Positions 8,851 to 15,859 of a DNA stretch of 33,239 nt are shown piece by piece. The stretch lies in assembly GCA_937927845.1 (NCBI GenBank), contig CALFXE010000215.1, positions 1 to 33,239 of the forward strand, given 5' to 3'. This DNA is from an uncultured Paludibacter sp. GTDB lineage: Bacteria; Bacteroidota; Bacteroidia; Bacteroidales; Paludibacteraceae. The stretch's first letter is position 1. Each line of letters begins with the position of its first letter. The position numbers were made by a program, and so were the translations under genes. A model generated the notes under the pieces. It searched no databases. It saw only the letters and a list, made by a program, of their open reading frames with translations, and was not told the DNA's origin.

Positions 8851-9933
8851 ATGTCAGAAGAAATTTCTTTGATGAAAGGAAACGAAGCCATTGCCCATGC
8901 AGCTATCCGCTACGGGGTAGATGGTTATTTCGGCTATCCCATCACTCCCCAGTCGGAAATAATAGAAACTCTCATGGAGGCAGCTCCCTGGAAAACGACA
9001 GGAATGGTAGTGTTGCAGGCCGAAAGTGAGGTGGCTGCCATCAATATGGTGTATGGTGGCGCCGCTTGCGGCAAATACGCCATGACCAGCTCTTCCAGTC
9101 CGGGGATCAGTTTGAAGCAGGAAGGCATCTCCTATATGGCGGGAGGAGAGTTACCCTGCCTGATCGTAAACGTGCAACGTGGAGGACCGGGGTTGGGAAC
9201 GATCCAGCCTTCACAGGCCGATTATTTTCAGACGGTGAAAGGGGGTGGACATGGTGATTACAAGTTGATTACGCTTGCTCCTAATTCTGTCCAGGAGATG
9301 GCCGATTTCGTGGCACTTGGCTTCGACCTGGCGTTTAAATACCGGAATCCGGCCATGATACTGACCGACGGGGTGATCGGGCAGATGATGGAGAAGGTAA
9401 GGCTTCCTGAATACCGGCGCAGACGGACCGATGAAGAAGTCAGGCAGCAATGTCCATGGGCAACCCTGGGAAAAACACCGGACAGGGAACCCAATATCAT
9501 CACTTCCCTTGAACTCGATTCGGCGCTAATGGAAAAAAATAATGAACGGTTCCAGGCGAAATATCGTGTCGTGGAAGAAAATGAAGTCCTTTATGAAGAG
9601 GTGAAATGTGACGATGCCGAATATCTGCTGGTCGCTTTCGGGTCCGCTGCCCGCATCTGCTTAAAAACGATTCAAATGGCGCGGGAAGAAGGAATCAGGG
9701 TCGGACTTCTCAGGCCCATTACCCTATGGCCTTTCCCTACCAGGATATTGCATAGCTATGCGGACAAGGTGAAGGGTATGCTTACTGTAGAACTGAATGC
9801 CGGCCAGATGGTAGAGGATGTGCGCCTTGCAGTGGACGGAAAAATACCCGTGGAACATTACGGACGTCTGGGCGGGATCGTACCTACTCCAGACAATGTG
9901 CTCGAAGCTTTAAAAGAGAAAGTGGTCAAATAG
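8851..9933 (+). CDS. vorB: 2-oxoacid:ferredoxin oxidoreductase alpha subunit VorB
   Basis: The alpha subunit of a 2-oxoacid (3-methyl-2-oxobutanoate or 2-oxoglutarate) ferredoxin oxidoreductase, which oxidatively decarboxylates a 2-oxoacid to the acyl-CoA and passes electrons to ferredoxin. The 360-residue protein has the YPITPQSEI motif (residues 29-37), the TSSSSPGISLKQEGISYMAGGELP segment and a C-terminal transketolase-like domain with LLRPITLWPFP. The sequence alone does not settle which 2-oxoacid is used. Acts in the cytoplasm with the ferredoxin, VorA and VorC subunits encoded next to it. Confidence 0.9.
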   Translation: MSEEISLMKGNEAIAHAAIRYGVDGYFGYPITPQSEIIETLMEAAPWKTTGMVVLQAESEVAAINMVYGGAACGKYAMTSSSSPGISLKQEGISYMAGGELPCLIVNVQRGGPGLGTIQPSQADYFQTVKGGGHGDYKLITLAPNSVQEMADFVALGFDLAFKYRNPAMILTDGVIGQMMEKVRLPEYRRRRTDEEVRQQCPWATLGKTPDREPNIITSLELDSALMEKNNERFQAKYRVVEENEVLYEEVKCDDAEYLLVAFGSAARICLKTIQMAREEGIRVGLLRPITLWPFPTRILHSYADKVKGMLTVELNAGQMVEDVRLAVDGKIPVEHYGRLGGIVPTPDNVLEALKEKVVK

Positions 9934-9947
9934 ATAAATGCTACAAT

Positions 9948-10109
9948 ATGGATCCCAAGATAAGAAATATTTTCATGATATTGTTCCTGATCGCTTTTGT
10001 GGGGACGATAATAGTCTATTTCTCCTCTAATCAGAATATGAAACTTACCTGGTATTTTGGTGGAGCGGCTATCCTGTTCTATCTGATATTCAGATTTGGT
10101 AAAAAGTGA
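9948..10109 (+). CDS. Small two-segment membrane protein in the vor operon
   Basis: A 53-residue open reading frame starting ATG at 9948, 14 bases after vorB. It reads MDPKIRNIFM, then a hydrophobic stretch at about residues 9-25, a polar turn SSNQNMK, and a second hydrophobic stretch at about 34-49, ending RFGKK. The two predicted membrane helices and the positive ends fit a small inner-membrane protein. I do not recognise a named family. Location inside the vor gene cluster suggests a link to that complex, but this is inference from position only. Confidence 0.7.
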   Translation: MDPKIRNIFMILFLIAFVGTIIVYFSSNQNMKLTWYFGGAAILFYLIFRFGKK

Positions 10110-10134
10110 ATTTTCTTAGGAACGAGAGCAGAGT

Positions 10135-10146
10135 CAAGTTTACTTG
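10135..10146. repeat. 12-bp palindrome in a possible dispersed repeat
   Basis: CAAGTTTACTTG (CAAGT, TT, ACTTG) sits in a non-coding stretch (10120-10180) whose wording, with GAGCAGAGTCAAG and GCCGAGTGACGAC, looks like a dispersed chromosomal repeat. I cannot confirm other copies within this window. Confidence 0.3.
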
Positions 10147-10210
10147 AAAGTATGCCGAGTGACGACAGAAAATCTACGAAGTGAAAAACTAATAGTGAAA
10201 AGTTAAGAGC

Positions 10211-10282
10211 AAATTTCCAACTTCTTAGTTTTTAGTTCTCAGTTTTTAGTTCTTAGTTCTTAGTTCTCAGTTAGTTCTTAGT
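10211..10282. repeat. Short tandem TTAGTTCT-type repeats before vorA
   Basis: Between the 53-residue gene and vorA, the sequence is a run of imperfect 7-9 base units such as TTAGTTCT, TCAGTTTT and TTAGTTTT, repeated about eight times. It ends about 22 bases before the vorA ATG at 10305. Arrays like this can change copy number by slippage. No coding sequence covers it. The rest of 10110-10304 holds no gene that I can support. Confidence 0.75.
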
Positions 10283-10304
10283 CCAAAATTCAAAAAACAA
10301 TCAT

Positions 10305-11066
10305 ATGAATGCAAACGATATAGTAAGTCCTGAAAATCTGGTGTATGCAAAGCCGGAATTGATGAACGACAATCACATGCATTATTGCCCGGGGTGTTCG
10401 CATGGGGTGGTGCATAAAGTGATTGCAGAGGTGATCAAAGAGTTAGGCTTACAGGAGAAGACTATCGGTGTTGCTCCGGTGGGATGTGCCGTTTTTGCCT
10501 ATAAATACCTTGATATCGATTGGCAGGAGGCTGCTCACGGGCGTGCTCCCGCGGTGGCGACAGCTGTCAAGCGGTTATTACCCGACAGGATGGTATTTAC
10601 TTATCAGGGCGATGGAGATTTGGCCGCTATCGGGACAGCAGAGACTATTCATGCTGCCAATCGTGGAGAGAATATAGCCATCATCTTTATCAATAATGGT
10701 ATCTACGGTATGACCGGTGGTCAGATGGCGCCTACCACCCTAAGTAATATGGTAACATCGACCAGTCCCGACGGACGTGATGTGCAAATGATGGGAAATC
10801 CTTTGAAAATCCTTGATATGTTGGCATTGCTCGATGGCGTTTGTCTGGCTACCCGCACCAGTGTACATACGGCAGCGGCGGTTAAAAAGACAAGACGAAT
10901 GATCAAACTGGCTTTTGAGAATGCCATGGCAGGGAAGGGAACTTCCATCGTGGAAGTGGTTTCTACCTGTAATGCCGGTTGGAAGATGACACCGGCAGCC
11001 GCAAACGACTGGATGGTGGAGAATATGTTTCCAATGTATCCCATTGGTGATTTGAAAAACATCTAA
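10305..11066 (+). CDS. vorA: 2-oxoacid:ferredoxin oxidoreductase beta subunit (thiamine diphosphate)
   Basis: The catalytic beta subunit that binds thiamine diphosphate. The 253-residue protein has CPGCSHG near residues 28-34, the thiamine diphosphate motif starting GDGD at residues 102-105 and ending in an Asn pair about 27 residues later (IFINN), then GMTGGQMAPTT. It forms the core enzyme with VorB and is separated from it by a small membrane gene and a short-repeat region, so the beta subunit may be expressed from a separate translation context. Its TAA stop overlaps the vorC ATG by one base. Confidence 0.92.
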   Translation: MNANDIVSPENLVYAKPELMNDNHMHYCPGCSHGVVHKVIAEVIKELGLQEKTIGVAPVGCAVFAYKYLDIDWQEAAHGRAPAVATAVKRLLPDRMVFTYQGDGDLAAIGTAETIHAANRGENIAIIFINNGIYGMTGGQMAPTTLSNMVTSTSPDGRDVQMMGNPLKILDMLALLDGVCLATRTSVHTAAAVKKTRRMIKLAFENAMAGKGTSIVEVVSTCNAGWKMTPAAANDWMVENMFPMYPIGDLKNI

Positions 11067-11635
11067 TGCAAAGAGATATCATGTTACAAGAGATCGTTAT
11101 TTCAGGTTTTGGAGGTCAGGGTGTGCTCTCGATGGGGAAGATCCTTGCCTACTCGGGAATTATGGAAGATAAAGAAGTATCGTGGTTTCCGGCTTACGGG
11201 CCGGAGCAGCGGGGTGGTACCGCCAATGTGACGGTCATCATTTCAGATGAACCTATCAGCTCGCCGGTGGTAAACAAGTATGATATAGCCATTGTACTGA
11301 ACCAGCCTTCATTGGAGAAATTTGAGGATGCGGTGAAACCGGGTGGGGCGTTGATCTATGATGGATACGGTATACACAAGAAGGTGGAACGGAGCGATAT
11401 CAACGTTTTCCGTATCAACGCGATGGATGAGTCGATGAAGATGAACAACACCAAGGTGTTCAATATGATTGTCCTCGGTGGCTTACTCAAAATATCCCCT
11501 ATGGTGGAAGTGGAAAATGTGATGGAAGGCCTGAAGAAATCTCTTCCGGAGCGACATCACAAACTTTTGCCGATGAACGAAGAGGCCATTCTTCGGGGTA
11601 TGGAAATTATCCAGTTGGAGCAAAAAGCGGTGTGA
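11066..11635 (+). CDS. vorC: 2-oxoacid:ferredoxin oxidoreductase gamma subunit
   Basis: The 189-residue gamma subunit completes the four-gene vor complex. It begins EIVISGFGGQGVLSMGKILA, the family glycine-rich start, followed by SWFPAYGPEQRGGTANVTV and the VNKYDIAIVLNQPSLEKF segment. ATG 11066 overlaps the vorA stop (TAATG). A second ATG at 11081, preceded by AAAGAG, would give a start closer to the usual family length, and either could be used. The TGA stop at 11633-11635 directly abuts the stop of the convergent helicase gene. Confidence 0.9.
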   Translation: MQRDIMLQEIVISGFGGQGVLSMGKILAYSGIMEDKEVSWFPAYGPEQRGGTANVTVIISDEPISSPVVNKYDIAIVLNQPSLEKFEDAVKPGGALIYDGYGIHKKVERSDINVFRINAMDESMKMNNTKVFNMIVLGGLLKISPMVEVENVMEGLKKSLPERHHKLLPMNEEAILRGMEIIQLEQKAV

Positions 11636-13297
11636 TCACTTCTTAAACGGCCACCAACTCCATCTTTTTGATTTCTTTGTATCAGTGGCCTGTCCTGCCG
11701 GAGTCGGATCAGGTGTATGAGGAGTGGGCATTCTTTTTGTTTCCAGGAAGTTCCTTGTAGAAGATTCTCTTCTTGAAGGTTCTGTTGCAGGAGAATTGGA
11801 ATCCCTTGCAGGTCTTGGTTTACGGAGCCTTTCAGAGTTTCTTTGTTCCCGCTTTAATCCCTGTTCTCTTTCTCCGGACATCCCTTGTTTTGCTCCCGGT
11901 TGTTGGGGAGTTCCTTCTCTTTTAGGCCCATGCTGTTTCTTGTGCGCATTTTGTTTCGGGGGTGCTTGCCCTTCTTTCGGCTTTTTCCCGGGGCTGAGTA
12001 ATTCTTTTTGTTGTGAGTTGCCTTCAGGATGTGGTATTTCATTTTTTCCTCCGGGCAATTTTTCACCTTTCTTATTTGAACCCTTCCCCTTTTTCCCGCC
12101 TCCTTTTGAAGAACGACTGGATCCCCCTCTTCTGTTGTCACGCACAGGGTTATAGTCGGGGGTCTCACCCAATTCTGCGGGTACCGGAATACGGTAAATC
12201 TTTTTGCCAAGAAACTCTTCTATTTTAGAGAAACGGTACTGCTCATCGGGTGATACGAAAGTGATGGCCATACCCGAATCACCGGCACGGGCAGTACGGC
12301 CGATACGGTGTACGTAATCTTCCGCATCATAAGGCACATCGAAGTTGATTACTAAGGAAATATCATCAATATCGATACCGCGGGCGACAATATCCGTCGC
12401 TACCAGAATATTCACCCGCTCATTCTTGAATTCATGCATTACATGATTGCGCTGTGTCTGGTCGAGATCAGAATGCATCTCATCAGCCGACAATCCCATG
12501 TGTCTTAATATCTTGGCGATCTCTTTCACTTTCTGTTTCGATCCTGAGAAGAGAATTACCTTATTGGGTGCTTTCTCTTTGAAGAGAAATTTTACTATAT
12601 TGATCTTCTGGCCTTCGTGACAGATATAAGCCGATTGCAGGATAGTTTCCGGTGGACGGGAAATAGCGATGGTAATGTCGACCGGATTTCGTAGTATACT
12701 CTTTGCCAACTGCTGTATCTTGGGCGGCATGGTAGCCGAGAACATGATAGTCTGCCGTTCTTTCGGGAGCAACTTTTCAATCTTCATGATATCGTCATGA
12801 AATCCCATATCCAGCATCCTGTCCGCCTCATCCAAGATAAAGTATTTTATCCCCGAAAAATCGATGTTATAGAGATTGATATGCGACAAGAGTCTTCCCG
12901 GGGTGGCAATCACCACATCGGCACCGCTCATCAGTCCCCTTTTCTGTACATCCCAAGCCTCTCCGTCATTACCTCCATATACCGCGACCGAAGAGAAGGG
13001 GGTGAAATAAGAGAATCCCTCCATCTGCTGGTCTATCTGTTGTGCCAGTTCCCGTGTGGGAGCCATCACTATGGCGTTGATCTTTCCTTCATCGTGCGCA
13101 TCGGTCTGCAAGTTATTCAGCAAGGGAAGCAAAAAAGCGGCAGTCTTTCCTGTACCGGTTTGGGCGCAGGCAATCACATCCTTTTTCTCGAGGATGACAG
13201 GAATAGCCTGTTCCTGTATGGGTGTGGTCTCTCTGAAGTTCATCGCCTGCAGGCCTTCCTGCAGGGTTTCACAAAGGGGAAGTTCGTTAAATAACAT
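11636..13297 (-). CDS. DEAD-box RNA helicase (RhlE-like) with long basic tail
   Basis: An ATP-dependent RNA helicase of 553 residues. The motifs are in order: Q-motif Gln28, AQTGTGKT at 45-52, PTRELA at 80-85, DEAD at 156-159, SAT at 187-189 and HRIGRTARAG near 330. The last 175 residues or so form a low-complexity tail rich in Lys, Gly, Pro, Gln and Arg, likely disordered and RNA-binding, ending in KRWSWWPFKK. The gene has its own promoter and is convergent with the vor operon. Precise cellular role (ribosome assembly or RNA turnover) is not determined by the sequence. Confidence 0.93.
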   Translation of the reverse strand: MLFNELPLCETLQEGLQAMNFRETTPIQEQAIPVILEKKDVIACAQTGTGKTAAFLLPLLNNLQTDAHDEGKINAIVMAPTRELAQQIDQQMEGFSYFTPFSSVAVYGGNDGEAWDVQKRGLMSGADVVIATPGRLLSHINLYNIDFSGIKYFILDEADRMLDMGFHDDIMKIEKLLPKERQTIMFSATMPPKIQQLAKSILRNPVDITIAISRPPETILQSAYICHEGQKINIVKFLFKEKAPNKVILFSGSKQKVKEIAKILRHMGLSADEMHSDLDQTQRNHVMHEFKNERVNILVATDIVARGIDIDDISLVINFDVPYDAEDYVHRIGRTARAGDSGMAITFVSPDEQYRFSKIEEFLGKKIYRIPVPAELGETPDYNPVRDNRRGGSSRSSKGGGKKGKGSNKKGEKLPGGKNEIPHPEGNSQQKELLSPGKKPKEGQAPPKQNAHKKQHGPKREGTPQQPGAKQGMSGEREQGLKREQRNSERLRKPRPARDSNSPATEPSRRESSTRNFLETKRMPTPHTPDPTPAGQATDTKKSKRWSWWPFKK

Positions 13298-13316
13298 GAC
13301 TCATTGATAGTTTACG

Positions 13317-13324
13317 CAAAGATA
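13317..13324 (-). promoter_or_regulatory. -7 promoter element of the helicase gene
   Basis: On the minus strand this reads TATCTTTG, a match to TAnnTTTG, 19 bases before the helicase ATG. The inverted repeat ATTGATTT / AAATCAAT at 13334-13354 lies just upstream of it and could be an operator, but no regulator is identified. The -33 element is not clear. Confidence 0.5.
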
Positions 13325-13399
13325 CGATGAATAATTGATTTTTTTGAAATCAATGAAAAATAATGTGACATAGCTATTTTTTCTTTCCGAAAATAGTTT

Positions 13400-13407
13400 T
13401 ACCTTTG
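13400..13407 (+). promoter_or_regulatory. -7 promoter element of tRNA-Ser
   Basis: TACCTTTG matches the TAnnTTTG -7 consensus and ends 26 bases before the first base of the tRNA. Confidence 0.5.
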
Positions 13408-13433
13408 CACTCGCATTTTCAGAGAAATAGCAA

Positions 13434-13518
13434 GGAGAGATGGCAGAGTGGTCGATCGCGGCGGTCTTGAAAACCGTTGAAGTGAGAGCTTCCGGGGGTT
13501 CGAATCCCTCTCTCTCCG
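13434..13518 (+). tRNA. tRNA-Ser (anticodon UGA)
   Basis: The acceptor arm GGAGAGA (13434-13440) pairs with TCTCTCC (13511-13517), with G as discriminator. The anticodon loop CTTGAAA is enclosed by a five-pair stem, with TGA at 13468-13470, which reads UCA serine codons. The long variable arm is typical of class II tRNA-Ser, and GGTTCGAATCC is the T arm. The terminal CCA is not encoded (GCA follows). The mobile element begins right at its 3' end, making it the likely integration site. Confidence 0.95.
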
Positions 13519-13554
13519 CAGAACCTACTGGACAAACAAGGACAGTAAACGGAC

Positions 13555-13589
13555 AAAAACCTACAAATCAGCGATTTGTAGGTTTTTTT
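13555..13589 (+). terminator. Intrinsic terminator after tRNA-Ser
   Basis: A perfect 15-pair stem (13555-13569 with 13573-13587) has a three-base loop AGC, and the descending arm runs into seven T residues. It lies 37 bases past the tRNA and would end its transcript. It may equally be element DNA, since it lies inside the probable attL. Confidence 0.8.
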
Positions 13590-13764
13590 ATTGCCTATAA
13601 GTCTTGTTTCCAAGACAACAAAAGGACTTGAAAAGACAGAGTATCGTTACTAAATCGTTACCCTTTCCTTACCGGACAAAAACGGTAACGATTTGTCTGA
13701 AAATGACCTCAGAAAGTCCGAATTTGTCCACCGTCTAAATATCTCACATTTAATTAGTTATCAT

Positions 13765-13772
13765 TAGATTTG
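13765..13772 (+). promoter_or_regulatory. Possible -7 promoter element of the integrase gene
   Basis: TAGATTTG fits TAnnTTTG, 21 bases before the integrase ATG at 13794. No clear -33 TTG is seen at the right spacing. Confidence 0.4.
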
Positions 13773-13793
13773 CAACTTAAAAAAAGTGAGATT

Positions 13794-15020
13794 ATGAAGA
13801 GTACATTCAAAGTCCTATTCTATTTAAAGAAAGGTTCTGAAAAGAAGAATGGTGAGGTTATGATTATGGTACGTATTACTATTGACGGTAAGTTGTGCCA
13901 GTTCAGTACAAAACAAAGCATTCAGCCTGAAAACTGGAATGTGACGGCAGGCAAAGCCAAAGGTAAGGATGCAGGCAGAATTAATGCCTTGTTAGAGGAT
14001 ATAAAAGCATCCCTGAATAATATCTACCACGAACAGCAACGGCGGGACAACTATGTGACAGCCGAAAAGGTGAAGAATGAATTTTTAGGGCACAGCGAGA
14101 AGCACGAAACAGTTCTTACCCTTTTCAAAAAGCACAATGACGATGTTAAGCAGTTGGTCGGCATTTCTAAGACGATTGCCACCTACCGCAAATATGAAGT
14201 GACCCGCCGCCATCTTGCCGAGTTTATCCAAAGCAAATACAATATATCAGATATTGCCATCAATGAAATTACTCCGATGTTTATTACTGACTTCGAGTTG
14301 TATTTGCGTACTGCCTGTAAATGTGGTTATAATACGACTGCCAAGTTTATGCAGTTCTTCAAACGCATTATTCTGATAGCCCGTAATAACGGCATCCTGA
14401 TAGGCGACCCGTTCGCCAACTATAAAATACGTTTGGAGAAAGTGGATAGAGGGTATTTGTCGGAGGATGAAATTAAAATCATCCTTAAAAAGAAGATGGT
14501 TTCCGAACGGCTGGATAACGTCAGGGACTTATTTATCTTTTCCTGTTTCACTGGTTTGGCTTATGTTGATGTTGCCAACCTTACCCAAGAGAATGTACGC
14601 AAATCATTTGACGGCAAGTTATGGATAATCACCAAACGGCAAAAGACCAATACGGACGTAAATGTTCCCTTGCTGGATATTCCTAAAATGATATTGAAGA
14701 AGTACAAAGGCAAGTTGCCGAACGGTAAGATACTTCCGGTAATCAGCAATCAAAAACTTAACGCCTATTTGAAAGAAATCGCTGATGTTTGCGGTATTAA
14801 AAAGAACTTGACATTTCACCTTGCAAGGCATACATTTGCCACCACAACCACGCTTGCAAAGGGTGTTCCCATTGAAACGGTTAGCAAAATGTTGGGACAC
14901 ACCAATATAGAAACCACGCAAATTTACGCCCGCATTACCAATAATAAAATAGGTAACGATATGCAGGGACTTGATAAGAAATTTGTCGGTATTGAGAAGA
15001 TTTATAAGGAAGCCCAGTAA
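13794..15020 (+). CDS. int: Tyrosine integrase of the IntDOT / Bacteroidetes ICE type
   Basis: This 408-residue site-specific recombinase would excise and integrate the element. It has an arm-binding N-terminal domain (KSTFKVLFYLKKG), a SAM-like core-binding domain around residues 100-200, and a C-terminal catalytic domain with HLARH (His342, Arg345), GH (His369) and the nucleophile Tyr378 in QIYARI. At the first catalytic Arg position the sequence is TGLAYVDV, with Ala256 in place of Arg. A substitution at this place is known in IntDOT (Ser), so it fits that branch. ATG 13794 is chosen over an upstream TTG. It lies directly inside the tRNA-Ser end, as expected for an integration module. Confidence 0.93.
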   Translation: MKSTFKVLFYLKKGSEKKNGEVMIMVRITIDGKLCQFSTKQSIQPENWNVTAGKAKGKDAGRINALLEDIKASLNNIYHEQQRRDNYVTAEKVKNEFLGHSEKHETVLTLFKKHNDDVKQLVGISKTIATYRKYEVTRRHLAEFIQSKYNISDIAINEITPMFITDFELYLRTACKCGYNTTAKFMQFFKRIILIARNNGILIGDPFANYKIRLEKVDRGYLSEDEIKIILKKKMVSERLDNVRDLFIFSCFTGLAYVDVANLTQENVRKSFDGKLWIITKRQKTNTDVNVPLLDIPKMILKKYKGKLPNGKILPVISNQKLNAYLKEIADVCGIKKNLTFHLARHTFATTTTLAKGVPIETVSKMLGHTNIETTQIYARITNNKIGNDMQGLDKKFVGIEKIYKEAQ

Positions 15021-15033
15021 CCATTCAAATAAA

Positions 15034-15065
15034 GAACTTACCGTGAAAACGGTAGGTTCTCAACC
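15034..15065 (+). terminator. Probable terminator after the integrase gene
   Basis: GAACTTACCG (15034-15043) pairs with CGGTAGGTTC (15050-15059) through one wobble pair and a six-base loop, followed closely by a short pyrimidine-rich stretch. It lies 14 bases after the integrase stop. The T-run is weak, so efficiency is uncertain. Confidence 0.5.
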
Positions 15066-15094
15066 TTTTATTCATTTACTTAAATAATAGAATT

Positions 15095-15601
15095 ATGGAC
15101 TTGCAAATTATCCAAAACAAGATTTTTGAAATCAGGGGTTGCCGTGTAATGCTTGATTTCCATTTGGCTGAACTTTATGGAGTGCAAACCAAAGTTTTGA
15201 AACAAGCGGTGAAACGTAATGAAAAACGCTTCCCACCCGATTTCCGTTTTACCATGACGAAAGAGGAATGGGACGAACTGGTCACAAATTGTGACCAGTT
15301 GCCGGAGAGCCTGAAACACAGCTATGTACTTCCCGACTGTTTCACAGAACAGGGTGTGGCGATGCTTAGTAGTGTGTTGCGTAGTCAGACCGCAATCGAC
15401 GTGAATATCTCAATCATGCGTGCTTTCGTCCTGATGCGCCAAATGGTAATCGGGTACGAAGAATTGTTGAAGCGCATCGAGGAACTGGAAGTGAGCACAG
15501 ATGCACAATTCAGCGAAGTTTACCAAGCACTTACCCAGTTACTAAGCAAACCTGAACCTAAACCACGTAAACCGATTGGATATAAGACCTATGACGAATA
15601 A
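15095..15601 (+). CDS. ORF6N domain protein
   Basis: A 168-residue protein with an N-terminal ORF6N domain: IQNKIFEIRGCRVMLDFHLAELYGVQTKVLKQAVKRN at about residues 5-41, followed by RFPPDFRFTMTKEE and the LPDCFTEQGVAMLSSVL segment. ORF6N domains are DNA-binding modules common in phage and mobile-element proteins, related in arrangement to KilA-N. The last 50 residues look like a coiled region. The role in the element is unknown; regulation is possible. It lies 74 bases after the integrase gene and is followed by a strong terminator. Confidence 0.85.
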   Translation: MDLQIIQNKIFEIRGCRVMLDFHLAELYGVQTKVLKQAVKRNEKRFPPDFRFTMTKEEWDELVTNCDQLPESLKHSYVLPDCFTEQGVAMLSSVLRSQTAIDVNISIMRAFVLMRQMVIGYEELLKRIEELEVSTDAQFSEVYQALTQLLSKPEPKPRKPIGYKTYDE

Positions 15602-15626
15602 CGGTCTAAGGTATTCAGTTGTCTAA

Positions 15627-15653
15627 GGGGTGTCACCAGTGATACCCCTTTTT
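15627..15653 (+). terminator. Intrinsic terminator after the ORF6N gene
   Basis: GGGGTGTCAC (15627-15636) pairs with GTGATACCCC (15639-15648) across two bases with one wobble, and five T residues follow. It lies 25 bases past the ORF6N stop. Confidence 0.75.
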
Positions 15654-15706
15654 CAGTTCCCTAAAGTAATGTACCTCAATCACAAATTTTAGCAAAGTTA
15701 CAGCCC

Positions 15707-15805
15707 GGCGGGGACAAATACCAAATCCGAACCGTCCCGGTTTTCTAAAAAATCTCCACACCTACGGGTCGTATTTTTTGAAAAGATTTGGTTGAAGTCC
15801 CCGCC
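15707..15805. ncRNA. Candidate structured RNA or leader before radC (long interrupted hairpin)
   Basis: Three nested stems are visible: GGCGGGGAC (15707-15715) with GTCCCCGCC (15797-15805); CCAAATC (15721-15727) with GATTTGG (15785-15791); and TTTTC-t-AAAAAAT (15741-15753) with ATTTTTTGAAAA (15773-15784). The outer two are separated by matching five-base internal loops. The apex is a 19-base loop with CCTACGGGTCG. The arrangement is too ordered to be accidental. Function and direction of transcription are not known; it lies 55 bases before the radC ATG, so it may be its leader, or an independent small RNA, or a protein-binding DNA site. Confidence 0.55.
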
Positions 15806-15859
15806 AAACTGTGGGTGTCCGGCAAAATTTCTTATTGTTTAATTTAAAATTCAGTAGTC

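Larger units (their letters stand above)
13519..13793. other. Probable left attachment region (attL) of the conjugative element
   Basis: The strip between the tRNA 3' end and the integrase gene contains no gene. It has the direct repeat CGGACAAAAAC at 13550-13560 and 13673-13683, GGACA words at 13530, 13540 and 13551 (spacing 10 and 11), and an 11-base inverted repeat AAATCGTTACC (13652-13662) / GGTAACGATTT (13684-13694). ATCGTTAC also repeats at 13643 and 13654. This arrangement resembles arm-type and core binding sites for a tyrosine integrase. The right end (attR) lies beyond the window, so the duplicated core cannot be shown. Confidence 0.65.

Noticed and set aside
11724..12155. Plus-strand open frame of 143 codons inside the helicase gene
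   Set aside because: It is antisense to the low-complexity tail of the DEAD-box helicase; its Phe/Pro/Cys/Leu-rich composition is the mirror of the Lys/Gly/Pro tail and no family is recognised.
13440..13631. Short open frames on both strands across the tRNA-Ser gene
   Set aside because: They run through a tRNA and a terminator stem and have no start context or family resemblance.
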